64,000 nucleotides of DNA. Source: Tetraselmis striata. Lineage: Eukaryota > Chlorophyta > Chlorodendrophyceae > Chlorodendrales > Chlorodendraceae. Every line of letters starts with the position of its first letter. The first letter of the stretch is position 1. The DNA lies in contig VCJN01000911.1 in NCBI GenBank assembly GCA_006384855.1, positions 1 through 64,000 of the forward strand. Reading direction: 5' to 3'. A program made the position numbers and the translations under genes. The notes below the pieces were generated by a model. It ran no database searches and was not told where the DNA came from. It was given only the letters and a program-made list of their open reading frames with translations. Shown here piece by piece: positions 34,001-46,499 of this stretch.

Positions 34001-35570
34001 TTCTTCTGCTCCATCTCCCTCTGGCGCTGCGCCAGCCGCTTGGCCTCCCGCGCCGCGGCCTCCGCCTCGAGGCGCGCCCGCTCCTCCGCGACGGCGGCCT
34101 GCTCCGCGGCCCTGATTGCCGCCAGCAGGGCACGCAGGGCTCAGCCCCCGTGATCGACTGCCGGCTGCCGCACCATCATGTGGCGGTGACTTGTCCACAT
34201 TCACCATCACCGCCACTCCCTGCAGACTGTGATTGTGATTTTACACAGTGTCCTGGGTCCCCCCCCCCCCCCCCCCCCCGCCCCCACCCATTGCTTTCGG
34301 ACGCCCCAGTTCTTTAACCTCCTTCGTCCACAACTGGGTAATGAGAGCACTGCGAATAGGCACCTGGCCTACCTACAAGATGTCAGATGCCGACGATATT
34401 ATAGCCGAATGTTCGGACATGCTGCGTGTGAGCCAACTCTGAGGGTGGTGATAAGGGTTTGTATATGGACGAGTCGGCACCCGTGTAAAGTACGGTGCTA
34501 CGGGGATGTGTCCACGTTGGAGAGCATGTGAAGGGGGGGGCTGTCTGGGAACCCGGCGGTTGCCAGCGATGCATGCTCGCATGCTGGGTGCCCTGCCGAT
34601 ACGGCACTAACGCCGCCCCCCAGGGTGTCTACCCGAGTCCTCAGACGGCCACGCTGTACTTATTGCTGTCTTGCCTATAGAGAGGGAAACAATGGTTCCA
34701 GGGGGAAAAAGCAAGGACCCCTCCCCCCCTCCCTTTCTTCCCCCCATGAATTTGGCGCCTCACAAAACAACATCATGTCCCGAGTCGCCCTAGCACACGA
34801 ACGTGCCGCGGCGCCTGTGATCGCAGAGGACTCGGCGTGGCGTTTCGAGTAGTGCATTTCCTGCAGCGGTCTTGGGCTGAAATAACGGAGCGCCACAACT
34901 GGACGGCGTCCTGAGATGTCACGACTTGGCGAGCTATATGGATTACATTATATTAGATAGATCAGATTGGATTAGATTGCAGTAGATCATATTATATTGC
35001 ATTAGATTATGTTGAATTGGATTAGATTAGATTAGATTAGTTTAGTTTAGTTTAGTTTAGTTTAGTTTAGATTAGATTAGATTAGATTAGATTAGATTAG
35101 TTTAGTTTAGATTAGTTTAGATTAGATTAGATTAGATTAGATTAGATTAGATCAGATCAGATCAGATTAGATTAGTTTAGTTTAGTTTAGTTTAGATTAG
35201 ATTAGATTAGATTAGATTAGATTAGATTAGATTAGTTTAGTTTAGATTAGATTAGTTTAGATTAGATTAGATTAGATTAGATTAGATTAGATCAGATTTG
35301 ATTTGATTAGATTAGATTAGATTAGATTAGATTAGATTAGATTAGATCAAATTAGATTAGATTAGATTAGATTAGATTAGATTAGATTAGATTAGATTAG
35401 ATTAGATTAGATTAGATTAGATTTGATTTGATTTGATTTGATTTGATTTGATTTGATTAGATTAGATTAGATTAGATTAGATTAGGTTAGGTTAGGTTAG
35501 GTTAGGTTAGATTAGGTTAGATTAGATTATGTTTTGACTACTTTACTAGTGGGTGGCTTTGATTCAGGAA

Positions 35571-35601
<31 letters not shown>

Positions 35602-38600
35602 CGCACTTGGCTTCCTGCAGCGCTGCCAGCTCCGCTCGCAGCGCCTCCTGCGCCGCCTCCCACTTGAGCAGCTCCGCCGCGCTGCGCGCCTGCGTGGCCT
35701 CCAGCATGGCAGAGCGCTGCAGCATGCCCCGCACCGCGCCCAGCAGCTGCTTCCGCTCGCGCAGCCACGCCTCGCGCAGCGTCTTCCGCCGGTCCAGCAT
35801 CAGCTTGCGCTGCAGGAACCTGCCGGGCGAGCACGCCCGGGGTTGGGCAGTGAGCCAGCGTAGGCCCGTCAGCAGCGGGAAGAAGCACCGGTATCATATC
35901 CACGCTTTGGGTGCCCATATGTATATCCTTGTTTTGAACCCACGCCGGAAACGATTTGTTCAATTTTCAGAATACACCACAAACGTCGCACGCTGTACGC
36001 GACTTCTACCCCGAGCAAAACAATTGCTTATTTTGGGGGGGGGCGCAATCCCAACTTGGTATGGGATGGGATGCCTGTGATGCTGCCGACGACTTCTATT
36101 CCGGCGGCGGCGGCGGCGGGGGGGGGGGGGGGGGGGGGGGGGGGGTTGGTGCTGGCGATAATGAATGGTCGCTATCTAATTGTGGTCCTCAGGTGGGGAC
36201 TTCCGCACATGGGTGTGGAGGTGCTTTCAGCTCTAAAGAGGGCACTATTTACTCCAATTCACCGACAGTCGGAGACGGCCGCCCCAGTCGACACATTTAA
36301 CGCGATTTGGACGGCTGAGGAGGGGGGGATAGTATAAACCAATTTTATCAACCGGCGACCATGCTTTGAGTTCGCTCCACATCCTCGTCTTGTCTTGTCA
36401 CCCCCTTGGGTAGAAGAATGGGAAAACTAAATTTGTTCGTACATTGCACTACGCCCATGGAAGGGAATGCTTTAAAAACGCTTCAGATGGGGGTGCGCGC
36501 CAGGGGGGGGGGGGGGAGAGAGCATGTTACATGTCACTGCACCCAAATTTCAGGATGATGACATGCTGCAGGTATACCGGTTGTGGGCGTTGTAATGAGA
36601 AGAACAATGCAACTAAGACCCCGCCCTACCCGGTGCCTGCGAGAGGTCGAATGTAGGTGCAATTACAGCGGATCAAATACTCTCATTGTGTTAATGCAAG
36701 CCCAATATGAGGGTTCTAATACAGGTCCTGATGGGGGAGTTGACGCCCGTGGGGAAGGCGTGGCGAGACGGGGCAGGCGCGTTGGCGCGCACCAGTCGTC
36801 GTGCTCCAGGAGCTCCCGCATGCTGCGGCCTGGGAGCATCACGGCGATGCGCTTCAGGTACGCCTCGCGCCCCGCGCCGCCCGCCGCCACGACTGCCTCC
36901 GCCCGCTCGCGGACAAAGGCCGAGTGCTCCTCCGCCGGCCAGCCCCCGGTCGGGCGGTGCAGCCCCTGCACAGAGCAGAGCGCACAGCCACCGGCGCGGG
37001 GGCGCACCGCGTCAGCCTCCCTTGCCGTGAGCAGTGCTGCGGAGGGTTAGGGCTCTAGAGCAGCTGCAGGCACCCCTGCTGGCTCTAGACAAGCCGGCAC
37101 AGCGCCCGCCTACCCCCCCCCCCTCCCCCTCCCCCAATCCGCCGCGCCCGCTGCGAAAGCCAAACTTGCGTGCGGAGCCGTCTCAGGATGGCATGTCGGC
37201 ACACTGTCGATACCTAACGTCCAACCGTTGCGTAGAGGAGCGAGCGCCTGCCGCCACTGCGACTCTGCGACTCTGCGGCGGGCTTTATCGGATTGCTGTG
37301 CGAATGGGTAGCGGTACTCGAGTACTGCCGGATAAGAGGAGGGGTTAAGAGACTGAGGCGGCCCACCACGCATCTGGACGGGCAGGCTGCTGAGGCGCTG
37401 TAGGACATGCTGCTGCAGAGGGCAAGGGCCCGCGCCGGGAGTCGGTACACCATATCCGGACGAGAGGCATCAAGGGGACCCCACAAAAGAGCGACACAGG
37501 TGTCTACACAATGAATCGACAGACATGAGCTGCAACTTGGTACACGGTTTCAAGATAATCAAGGCACAGTCCGAGCTTTCACCAGGGAATTGGCGCTCAT
37601 TGCTGGATGCACTGGGCACATCCACCCAGGCCTTGGCATCACACTGAATACATTGCCAGCTAGGCAGACAAAGCAGTGACACATGAACAGATATGGTGCC
37701 GGCAAAAACCGCGGCCCAGGAGCCACTGACATTGGTACGTGCCGAGACTCGGCGGCTAGACCCGGTGGCGAGGTGTGTCACTGAGCCTCTCCTGATGTGC
37801 TCGACCTATTCCAACAGCCCTGAATGCATCATGCCAGGACGATTGATGATCCAGCCCCTAATCCTGATGTGGGATGTTGGCTCCTTCAGACCAAAGAGGA
37901 AAGAGGTGGGGGGGGGGGGGGGGGGGGGGTAGGCAGGTAGGCACCTGCTCGGAGGTGTTGAATTCGATCTGCCAGTTGTCCATGCGCGCGCCATACTTGG
38001 CCTCCAGCGCCTGGCAAGCCTCCCGCGCCTGCGTCCTGAGAGTCGGGCACGCATTCCGCCATCAGCTCCCCCCTCCCCCCCCCCCCCCCCCCCCCCCCTT
38101 CCCCCCAAACTTCCCACGTTGTGCCTAAACCCACCAGGCAGCCAGGCGCTTTGGACCCGCGCTCAGCACTGCATGCACCGCCGATGCATGTATGCAATGA
38201 TTTGATGCCTGATACCGGCCATCCTGTTCCTTACGTAAAGGGGCGCCGCTTGCGATGACACACTGCCACTTGTAACCAGCATGGGCATGACAGGAGGCAC
38301 ATCGCCATGCTGGGCGTCATGCTATATCGCCATGTGTGGGGTTGATGCACTAATGGGAGGGGGGCGCCCACCGCGCGTCCTGGCTTGCGTCCATGTACTT
38401 GCGCAACAGCTGCTGCACCTCCCCGATGTGCGCCAGCCCATGCAGCGGGTCGTTATCTGCGCCGTTGCCAAGCACGGAGGGCCAGTCCCGGCGCAGGTCC
38501 TCCTGCAGCGCGGCGGCCTCCTGTGCGGCCGCGCCACGTGTGCGCAGGTTAACCTTGGGAGCGGCAAAAAACAGGGAGGCAGAAGCTCCAAAACCATTTG

Positions 38601-39319
38601 CGATTATCGCACAACGTCACTGGACGTTACTCGATGCGCAGATCAATTCGATCTATCTACTATAAATACAGATTTAACTGCATGAATAGCAATGGAGATG
38701 CTGCCATGAGCCCAGCTCCCAAAGTGCAGCAAGGCAGGAGGGGGCGGGGCGCGGTGCCCCCACCTCCCCCAGCTCCTGCACTTGCTGCTCGTACTCCGAG
38801 CGTGTAAAGTACAGGCTATCTCGTGCCATCTCCAGGTCCGCAACCGCGCCGTGGCCCTCCCGCCTAGAGGCAGCATTTCCAGCCACCGCGGCCATCTCGC
38901 GCAGCTCTGCCACCTGCAGGCCACACAGCAAGCCATGACTCCTCAGACCCCCCCTCCCTCCCTCCCCCGTACCTCTCCTGTCAAGGAAGCCATGCCACAG
39001 CCCGCCCCACCTCGTCCATCAGCTGGTGGGCCGCCAGGCTGCTGCGGTACTTGGAGTGCTCATAGAACTCTGCGCACTGCGCAATGTCCTCGCCCACATG
39101 ACAGCGACTCTCCGACAGGTCCGACATCGTGTGCAGCAGGTCCCGCTCCGCCGCGATGCTGCGCGCAGTCACGCCAGGGGACGCGGGTCATGGTCAGTGC
39201 GGAGCGCGGGTCAGGTCCGACTAAGCCGGCTTGCGGCTCAGCGTGCATGCTGCACCTGTTCATGCGCGAGCGAGACAGACGAGGAGAAACCACGGACGTG
39301 GTGGGGATGGTGAGGAAGT

Positions 39320-39352
<33 letters not shown>

Positions 39353-39768
39353 CGCTCACAACTCCTCTCGCAGCCGCTCGCGGTTGGCGAGCCACTGCTT
39401 CTTCGCGTTGCCTTTGGTCTCCCGCGTGCGCTGGTCCTTGACGAAACTCTTGATTTTGTTCATCTGGCATGAGCGGGCCAGGAGGGCCGAGTTGGTCAGG
39501 CAGATTTGGGAGTGAGTGAGCCACCCTGCCGTCAGCGTGGGTTGGCAATGGCACTCGCGCGCGAGAAAGCGCGCGGGGAGGGGGGGGGGGCTGCGGCCGA
39601 GCCTTGCTGACGGGTCACGAGAGTCGCCAGGTGGGCGCTTCTCACCTTCGCCAGGATGGCGTCCCCTCCGTCGCGCACCTCCTGCGGCACGCCCTCCGGC
39701 GCGACACCCGGCCCCTTGGCCCGGAAGCTGCGGAGCACCTTGAGGTCGCCACGCGCGCCGCGCGACAT
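31086..39768 (-). CDS. CCDC148: CCDC148-like coiled-coil protein, 12 exons
   Basis: Exons on the minus strand are 39768-39646, 39463-39360, 39158-39011, 38913-38764, 38520-38372, 38035-37945, 36965-36793, 35819-35607, 34111-33980, 33414-33261, 32289-32077 and 31241-31086. Every phase matches, giving 601 aa against about 590 for human CCDC148 (from memory). Collinear family hallmarks are FVKDQRTRETKGNAKK (near residue 45) and a Myb/SANT-like module WPAEEHSAFV ... YLKRIAVMLPGRSMRELLEH (260-312). KLMLDRRKTLREAWL, long Glu/Arg/Ala coiled coils (313-500), LRAQVAVDAERDPARLL (about 500-516), FTDEHLFKDQRFKV and ALGERGLLGTKQAQ near the end follow. The role is unknown; the family occurs mainly in ciliated eukaryotes. 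All donors are GTG-type. The start of exon 10 could instead be near 33474 in the same frame. Confidence 0.9.
34930..35530. repeat. ATTAG pentanucleotide minisatellite in CCDC148 intron 8
   Basis: About 600 nt consist almost wholly of 5-bp units: ATTAG with TTTAG, ATCAG, TTTGA and TTAGG variants clustered in blocks. It lies inside the 1495-nt intron between exons 8 and 9. The TTAGG block at about 35484-35510 resembles an arthropod telomere repeat, but only as one variant of the pentamer. Confidence 0.95.
35571..35601 (-). repeat. Donor-adjacent homopolymer in CCDC148 intron 8
   Basis: A run of about 31 G on the plus strand reads as poly-C in the sense strand, immediately after the donor GTGCGC of exon 8. 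It is the same arrangement as TOM20 introns 1 and 2. Confidence 0.9.
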
Positions 39769-41600
39769 GACGACGCGCTATGTCCCTCAGACGTTCAGCA
39801 GTTTGAATACGGAATTCCGCACGGGATTGCGGAAATGCGCACATGTACTGACTGTGCGGCGACTCATCAGGAGCTGGGACGTCGCTGGCGTGAAAGTGCC
39901 CCGTGCACGCACTGGGTGAGGTCGTCCATGGGGCGGAGCGCATGGGCGCGGTGAGACGCGGCTGGGCGGTGCGGGGAACGCCGCGGAACGCCTCGGCCTG
40001 CCGCCTGGGGCGAGGACAATATTGCGTGACGCGCGCCCTCGTAGGGCGCAGACACACCGACAAAATCAGCGACTAAAACAGCAGCGCGCAAACATCATCA
40101 TTTGCTATAACATCTGGTGACAAACGACGAAGGTTGTTCCGAAGTTGCGACCATGCATGACCGAAAGTTGGCGGCGGTAGTGTAGTGCTGCTGACGCGCG
40201 AAGACGACGACCAGCGAGCAAAATTCTAATCGTCCGCGTTGTATATTATATAATCCATATATATTCCTTTTATTTATCCTAATAATATATCATAATCCTT
40301 ATGTAGTAATAAAGTAATAAGTACTGCTCCTGCTGTGACCACGAAGTCGCTACAGAAGGCCACAAAAGTCTGCATGTTTTTACGGGCGGTGTGGTTTCGG
40401 TTGCTGATGGGCAGCTTCTAGTCGTTCAACCCACGCATAACCCACGCCGTTGCGGTCATGCATATCGCGTGGGAACTCATGAAACAATGGCGTGCACATG
40501 GTGTGCTAGGGTCAACAATAAATGTGACGACGGTGTGCGCCACAGTGCGCGCAAGGCACCCTTTCATGACATGCAATATCATGGTAACATGAGTTGAAAA
40601 ACGACGCACGGGGTTGTGGCCGGTTTTTTTGTTTAGCGTAGACTGCACGCGCCGCGGCATATGAACAATTGAACATTAATAACCGTGTTTTTTCTCGTCC
40701 CATGGTCGTTGAGGTACATGTGGTAGCAAGCTACTCGATCCGACATGCCGCTTGGCGCATAGTTTAGCATCGTATACAGTCAATAACTAGTAATAACAGG
40801 GTAATTGCCTGCGGGTATGCGACATTTGCAAGCTGGATTATTCGCCATGCAAAGAGCATTTATCTTGTTGCAATCGCGCGGGAATTCATAAAATTTCTTT
40901 TTCGCGTTTTATCATAATTTAGATCTGAGTATAGCGGGCTTGGAAGGCCGCGAGCAACGCTTTCTAGATCACTCAATGGCACCTCAGCAAGCCGATAAAA
41001 CGTCACGAAATTCGATGGTATATGTCAAACTACCCCCCCCCCCCCACTATGCTACGCCAGCCAGTCATTTCAATCATTGTGGGTGAGGCACCCGCCGCCG
41101 CCGCCAGACAACGGCCCACCAAGAGCGGAGGTCGGATCATGGGTGCGGGAGGCCCGGTGGGCGGCGGCACCACCCCGCCCACCTCCACATGGCGGTGGGC
41201 GCTCGTAACCCTCAGGACCGGTGCCCCCGCCGCTGGGGTCTAGCTAGGTTATTGCCGGAAGTTGCCAATCATCGGTTTGCGCGACGACAATGAGCCCTAC
41301 GGGCGGGGGCTTCTGAAATAATGCTCGGACTCCCGGTGGCGCCCGCTGGCGCCTCTGCTAGGTTGCAGCCATGTATACGCCGGGGGTTCTTTCGAATAAT
41401 TCATGTACGAGCATGGTCTAGCGTTGGCCTCTCCAAGATCCGCGTACTATTAGGCGGGGGGGGGGGGGGGGGGGGAGGGGGGGGAGGTGTATGTACAAAT
41501 CGAAGGGGGCCAACCTAGTCGCGAGGGTTGTAGTTCGAAAGAAAATTGTTTTCTCGTATTTCGGTACGACCTGCGACTAATAATAACATGCAATCATCGT
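39769..41600. other. Upstream of CCDC148 and intergenic, no gene seen
   Basis: The first part (39769-40080) is GC-rich and probably contains the CCDC148 5' UTR and promoter. After about 40200 the sequence becomes AT-rich. Homopolymer runs lie near 41032-41046 (C) and 41456-41475 (G). No conserved coding segment was found. Confidence 0.45.
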
Positions 41601-41639
41601 GGCCATCAAAGGGCTGCACGCTACGCACTATTCATAGCG

Positions 41640-42520
41640 GAGACCATATGCGGGTTCGTGCCGCCGGGCTGTAAGACAGCTGGCATGTTTAGCATCAAAG
41701 ACCAAGCGGGAATAAAGTTGTAAGAAATTTCAAATTTCAAATAACATGTGCAAATGTCGGGGCTGACGGCGACTCAGGGTAGTTGACAATAGCCGGAGTG
41801 CCATGAGGGAGGCCAAGAAGCGGGTGGAGTCCGTTGACGGCAAATAGCCCGGTCTGACTCGTTTGGCTGGACGGGCGGGCAAGGCGCGTCGCGGCGGCAG
41901 CAAGCGGAGCGCACGCGAGCATGACCGGCCTGCCAGCCACGGAAATGGGGGGAGGGGGGTGCTTTCCATCTTGGCTGGGGCATTACCGAGGACTCACAGC
42001 TCAGGCGGGCGAGATGGCGGCAGCGGCGGCGGACCACCGCCGAGGCAAGCAAACCACCGCCACAGCCGGGGCGGTGATTGGGCGATTTGCGCCGCGATCT
42101 GCGAGATGTTTCAGCGATGGCGGGGGCAGTTGGAGCCAAGACGCACGTAGTAGTAAAGTTGCGCAGTTCCATGAGATGACTAATGTGTGCAAAGCGCACT
42201 TGGGGGCAAAGAGGGGGGGGGGGGGGATACGGCATTAGCAATCCCCGTACTGCAAAGTATAATAGCGGTCGTCGTCCGTATTGGCGATTACCTACAAATA
42301 TCGAAGAAAATTAAAAAAACTAATGAAATGCTCACAGAGAGGTGGCGAGGACGACACGCCTCCGATTTCACATGAATTAGGAACTAGGCCTTCAGAGTAC
42401 TTCACGCCACGCGCTTCAATGAGTGGACCCTATGCGGGTTCGTGCGGTCGGGCTGTGAGAAAGCTTGCTGCCCGGTTCGCCCGGAATTAAGTTGCAAGAA
42501 AGTTCAAATTCCGGTGTTGG
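41640..42520. repeat. Dispersed direct repeat pair
   Basis: TATGCGGGTTCGTGC...CGGGCTGT...AATTAAGTTGCAAGAAA-type sequence occurs at about 41648-41735 and again at about 42430-42510, diverged by perhaps 20-25%. This suggests remnants of one repeat family. ORFs between them overlap on both strands. Confidence 0.5.
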
Positions 42521-43059
42521 TGGGGGCGCATGCGTGATGCCACTACACGCAAAGCTCCCATACGCGAGGTCCTCCTGGATGAGAATCTTCATGTCGCGTC
42601 GACTCCGTATCTTCATCATTATTTTCGCGGCTCTTCAGCATTCTTTGATATCATATGGCATGTATGATAATATGCGCGCGGACATGTGAGTTTAGTCGTG
42701 AAATTGTAGGTTGTTGAGGGGGCGAGCCCGCGCTTAGCCCACGGCGCGGGTGATAAAAGTACCGCCCCCTGTGAAATCGGAAGCACTTTGTATAAAATAC
42801 TTACACCCAGCGAGGCGCAGCCAACGGCGCTTATTCATCGTGCGTCTTGCCGCTAGGAATATTATGAGATTAAAAGGTGTGAAGAATTGTCCGCATTGTT
42901 GGCACACTACTATCATATGGAAATGCCTATGCATATTGCAACGGTGGCATGCATTGATTGGGCTCAAACTTGCTCGTCGCACATGCCAAGCATATGTTCA
43001 CCCACCACATAAAGCGCGCGCGGACACATGCGGCGGATAGGAGCAAAGCTACACCACTA

Positions 43060-43382
43060 GCAACATGTTGCTCCTCTGTGCGTTGAGCGTGTTTCGTTCG
43101 GACTTTCAGGGGCTCTAGCCTTGTGCCAAATAATAATGTAGTCATCACCGAAAAAACATTCACAAGTGCAATAACTGGACGAAGCGGCGTGCTCCTTGGC
43201 GTAGGATGCGAGACTTGCATAGCCTCGTAGCCCCATGGCTTGGGTATCAAGGCGAAGATACGCGCGGATTCTTTGGGCAGACTTATTGTTGACGGGTGTA
43301 CAACGAGTACGACGCCGCCTATTCTCTTAGCTATCATATACGACGACGACGACAACGTCTCGTCGGATTTATTTGTGTTCAT
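43060..43382 (-). pseudogene. Possible reverse transcriptase fragment
   Basis: The minus-strand reading contains SARIFALIPKPWG, then RPVIALVNVFSVMTTLLFG and TRLEPL. The spacing recalls the fingers of LINE-type reverse transcriptases (xxIPKP...RPIsLlN...RL). No YxDD box follows, and flanking sequence is not coding-like. I infer a short relic; chance resemblance is possible. Confidence 0.3.
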
Positions 43383-44057
43383 TTTGCCTTATTCGTGTCA
43401 AAGTTTACTTGTTGAAGTTTCCACGTAACATTTTTATGTTTTCTTTAGTTTAGTTATAATGTATAGTTGTTTGCTATTAATGACATAAGCATGGCTCACC
43501 TACCCATAGTTGCCGCTGTACTGACCAGTAGTAGTAATGTAGAACAGAACCCTTCGCGCGGCCATATTGCATTTTAATGCCGCCCTGCTCTGGCTCCGTT
43601 GATAACGCAGGCCGTGAATCAAAATTAAACAATAACGCAGCTTTGCGCTGTGTGCATCCGGTCACAATGCGTACATCCACATCAGCGCATTTCTATGATG
43701 CCTGATACCATATACCCAGGACGCAGCTGCCCTCAGACGAGTTGGCCCTCAAGGACGTGCCGCTTCCTGCACTCAGCATTAAGGTGCCGCCGTCGCAGTA
43801 ATAAGAACATTGCGAATAAGAGCATGCCGTACCTGCCAGAGGTCGGAGAGGGACGAAAATATAATACCAGAACTGCTATGAAGTAACTTGACAGTTGAAT
43901 CAGCGATGCGTCGATTTTTCAGAAAATTTTAAAGGAACGGGTTCTATATCACTGGCCTACAATTCCATGAATTGCATCGCCAGCGCTTTGAAGTAGCGAC
44001 TAGGAACTCGCGTGTGGCTTGCATAGAAGTCATATCAGGCGCAGCGTTTCGAGCGGC

Positions 44058-44262
44058 GGCTCCACAGGATTATAGTACTTAGTAGTACATGTCAGTAGAT
44101 AAGCGCTTGCGACGACTAGCGAGTACCATTTTTTTCCCATTAATACCAGCAGCAGCGAGTAGGGTAGCGAGTACCAGTAGCGGGCTCCACCAGATTATAG
44201 TACTTAGTAGTATATGTCAGCGGATAAGCGCTTGTGACGACTAGCGAGTACCATTTTTTTTA
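44058..44262 (+). repeat. Two direct copies of a 73-bp repeat
   Basis: GGATTATAGTACTTAGTAGT...GCGAGTACCATTTTTTT occurs at about 44068-44136 and about 44194-44262. The period is about 126 bp, with AGCGAGTAC motifs between the copies. Confidence 0.8.
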
Positions 44263-44424
44263 CTCCAAAAAAGCCAGCCTCCCCCGACCCCCAGCCTCTG
44301 GCTGTGGCGTGGCCGGTGGGGGTTCAGCACCGTGGGGCGTCCTCTGGCCCCTCCAGGCCCCTCTGCTAGGGGGTCTCCCGTGGGGGTCGCGGTCCCGGCG
44401 GGGGCGGCGGTGGTGGTGGGCGCG

Positions 44425-46190
44425 ATGGCGCGGGTGCAGTCGTCGACGCCCGGCGGGGGCGTTGACTGGCAATTCCGGTGTTGCGATGGCGGCTGCGGAC
44501 GCACCTACCGGCGGCCAGCCCCCTTGTGCACGCACGTGAACCACGGGATGGAGTCCGACGACCCGGAGGTAGCTGCCATGCACCTCGCCTACGCTACGAC
44601 TTTCGACCCTTCTGTGTATCTGCGGTGCGTCCCACGAGACGGCTGCCCGCGCTCGGGCCACCACGTGTTCCATGGCGCGCAAGCGGCGGCCCGTGCCGCC
44701 ACCTGCCAGTTCTGCAGCCCCCCTCCTCCCACGGCTCCGCCCCCCGGTGTGGCTCTCCCGGCGTCGGCAGCTGGCGTGCGGGCGCTGCAGGCCAGCACGC
44801 GCCGGCTCCTGCCTCAGCCGCTCATGATGCCGCTCTCGCGGCCACCGCTCGGTGGTGCGCTACCAGCGATGTCTACCGCAAGATGCCCCGTACGCCGCTG
44901 CGGGGCACGGCTGTCGGCGTCTGTCCCGCAGCTCGGCCTGTCCTCTTCCCCCTGCTAGACCGTACGCTGGCCTATGCTGACCGCTTCCCTCCTACCGACG
45001 ACCGGTCGTACGGGGCCGAAGGCGCTGTCTGCGTATTTGCGGGGCTACTACTGCGACCCTACCCATCCAGCAGCCCCGCAGTTGTGCGGAAATTGGCGGA
45101 GCGGCGAGTGCGGCTGTGGGAGGCAGGGGATGCTGTGCGCGCCGGCTTCTCGGTGTGCGGGATGCAGCAACTGTGGCGCGAATCGCGGGATGGCAGCGAG
45201 TTACATAATTACCAGATGGAGGCGGGTGAGCTGCCGACGACCACATCTCGGAGTGCCCGCCGACGGAAGCGCCGGCGATCTGCGAGGGCGCGGGCGGCTG
45301 CTGCTGAGGCTGCGGAAGGGGGCGCCGATGCTGCGGGTGATGGGGTGCCGCCGGCGGTGGTGGATGCTCACCGCCGGGCGGCGAAACTCACCGCTGTGCA
45401 GGAGCTGCGCCGCGCTCGCCAGGCGCTGGACACTGCTGACCTCGGCATGGTGTCTGACGCCGCTGCGGCGCTCCCTGCCCTCGATGCCCTCCATCCGCCT
45501 CCCGCTGCCACCAGCCCGGAGTACTCTCCCCCCGAAGAACCGCCGGACCTGCAACGGGCGCCGCCGTCGTGGGGCGACAATGCGGATGAGGTTATGCGGT
45601 GGGGGGAGGACCAGCGGCGGGTTCTGCGTCGTGCACCCCGCCTTTCCGCAGGGCATGTGGACTGGTGGCGTTGGGAGCACATCAGGGACCTAGACGTACC
45701 TTCATGGCGCCTGTGGGTGAACCGCTGCCTGGCGGGGCGGTGCCACTCGCGCACTGCGGCTTTCTTGGCGAGTGGCTCCGTCTTTGCGCTCCACAAGGAC
45801 GACCCCGCCGCGCGCGAGGAGCGGGAAAAGAGCGGCGAGCCGCTGCGAGTACGCCCGCTCGGCGTCGGCTCCGTGCTGGTGCGCCTGGCCCCCGCCCACG
45901 CTCTGGGGCAAGTGGGTGCGGATGCGCGGGAGGTCATGGGCCCGGTGCAGCGCAGCTTTCAGTCGGGAGCTGGCTGTGAGACGGCGTATATGAGCATGCG
46001 GGTGGCGCTGCAACTTTTCGGCGGGCGTGGTACTGGTGGGAAGGGACTACTACTCCTGGATATTCGGAATGCCTTCAATGGGGTATCCCGGGGTGCGATA
46101 CTTTACGGCTTGCTTCAGCACCCGCGGCTACATGGCCTGATCCCTTTTTTCCAGATGTTGTACGATCGCCCCGGGTTGTATATTATGTAG
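44425..46190 (+). pseudogene. LINE-type retrotransposon ORF, zinc finger plus truncated RT
   Basis: A C2H2-type finger (CCDGGCGRTYRRPAPLCTHV) lies in the frame starting at ATG 44425. The rest reads in a second frame from about 44850, so there is one frameshift or intron. It continues with a basic segment (RRRKRRRSARARAAAAE) and the fingers/palm of a reverse transcriptase. RT motifs are RVRPLGVGSVLVRLA, PVQRSFQSGAGCETAYMS and motif A LLLLDIRNAFNGVSR (first catalytic Asp). PFFQMLYDRPGLY follows. The ORF ends at 46190, before any YxDD motif C, exactly where an 18-bp inverted repeat starts at 46177. Endonuclease and thumb are absent. The RT arrangement is closer to R2/LINE types than to LTR elements. 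Confidence 0.75.
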
Positions 46191-46499
46191 GAACCCCCGC
46201 CTGCGGCGGGGGCGAAAACCCCCGCCTGGGGCGGGGGTTGGGGGGGGGGGGGTCTGGGGGGGGGGCCCCGGCCCCCCCCCAGAAAATTTTTCGAAAGTGC
46301 GGTCTCAAACAAGCATTTTCGCTTTAGGATTCGCCATCCTGCATCCCAAAATGCAGATTAAGGCATTAAATTCAGGCTTTCAGCCAAATACGTGTTGTTT
46401 AAAAAAAAAACTGGCCACAAGCCGGCCTGGCAGGTTGAACAAGGGTATTGCGTGCATGATCATCCCGCCCTAACTCCAAAAGTTAAACTACCAATTAAC

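Noticed and set aside
35484..35510. TTAGG telomere
   Set aside because: It is a short variant block inside the internal ATTAG array, within an intron, not a chromosome end.
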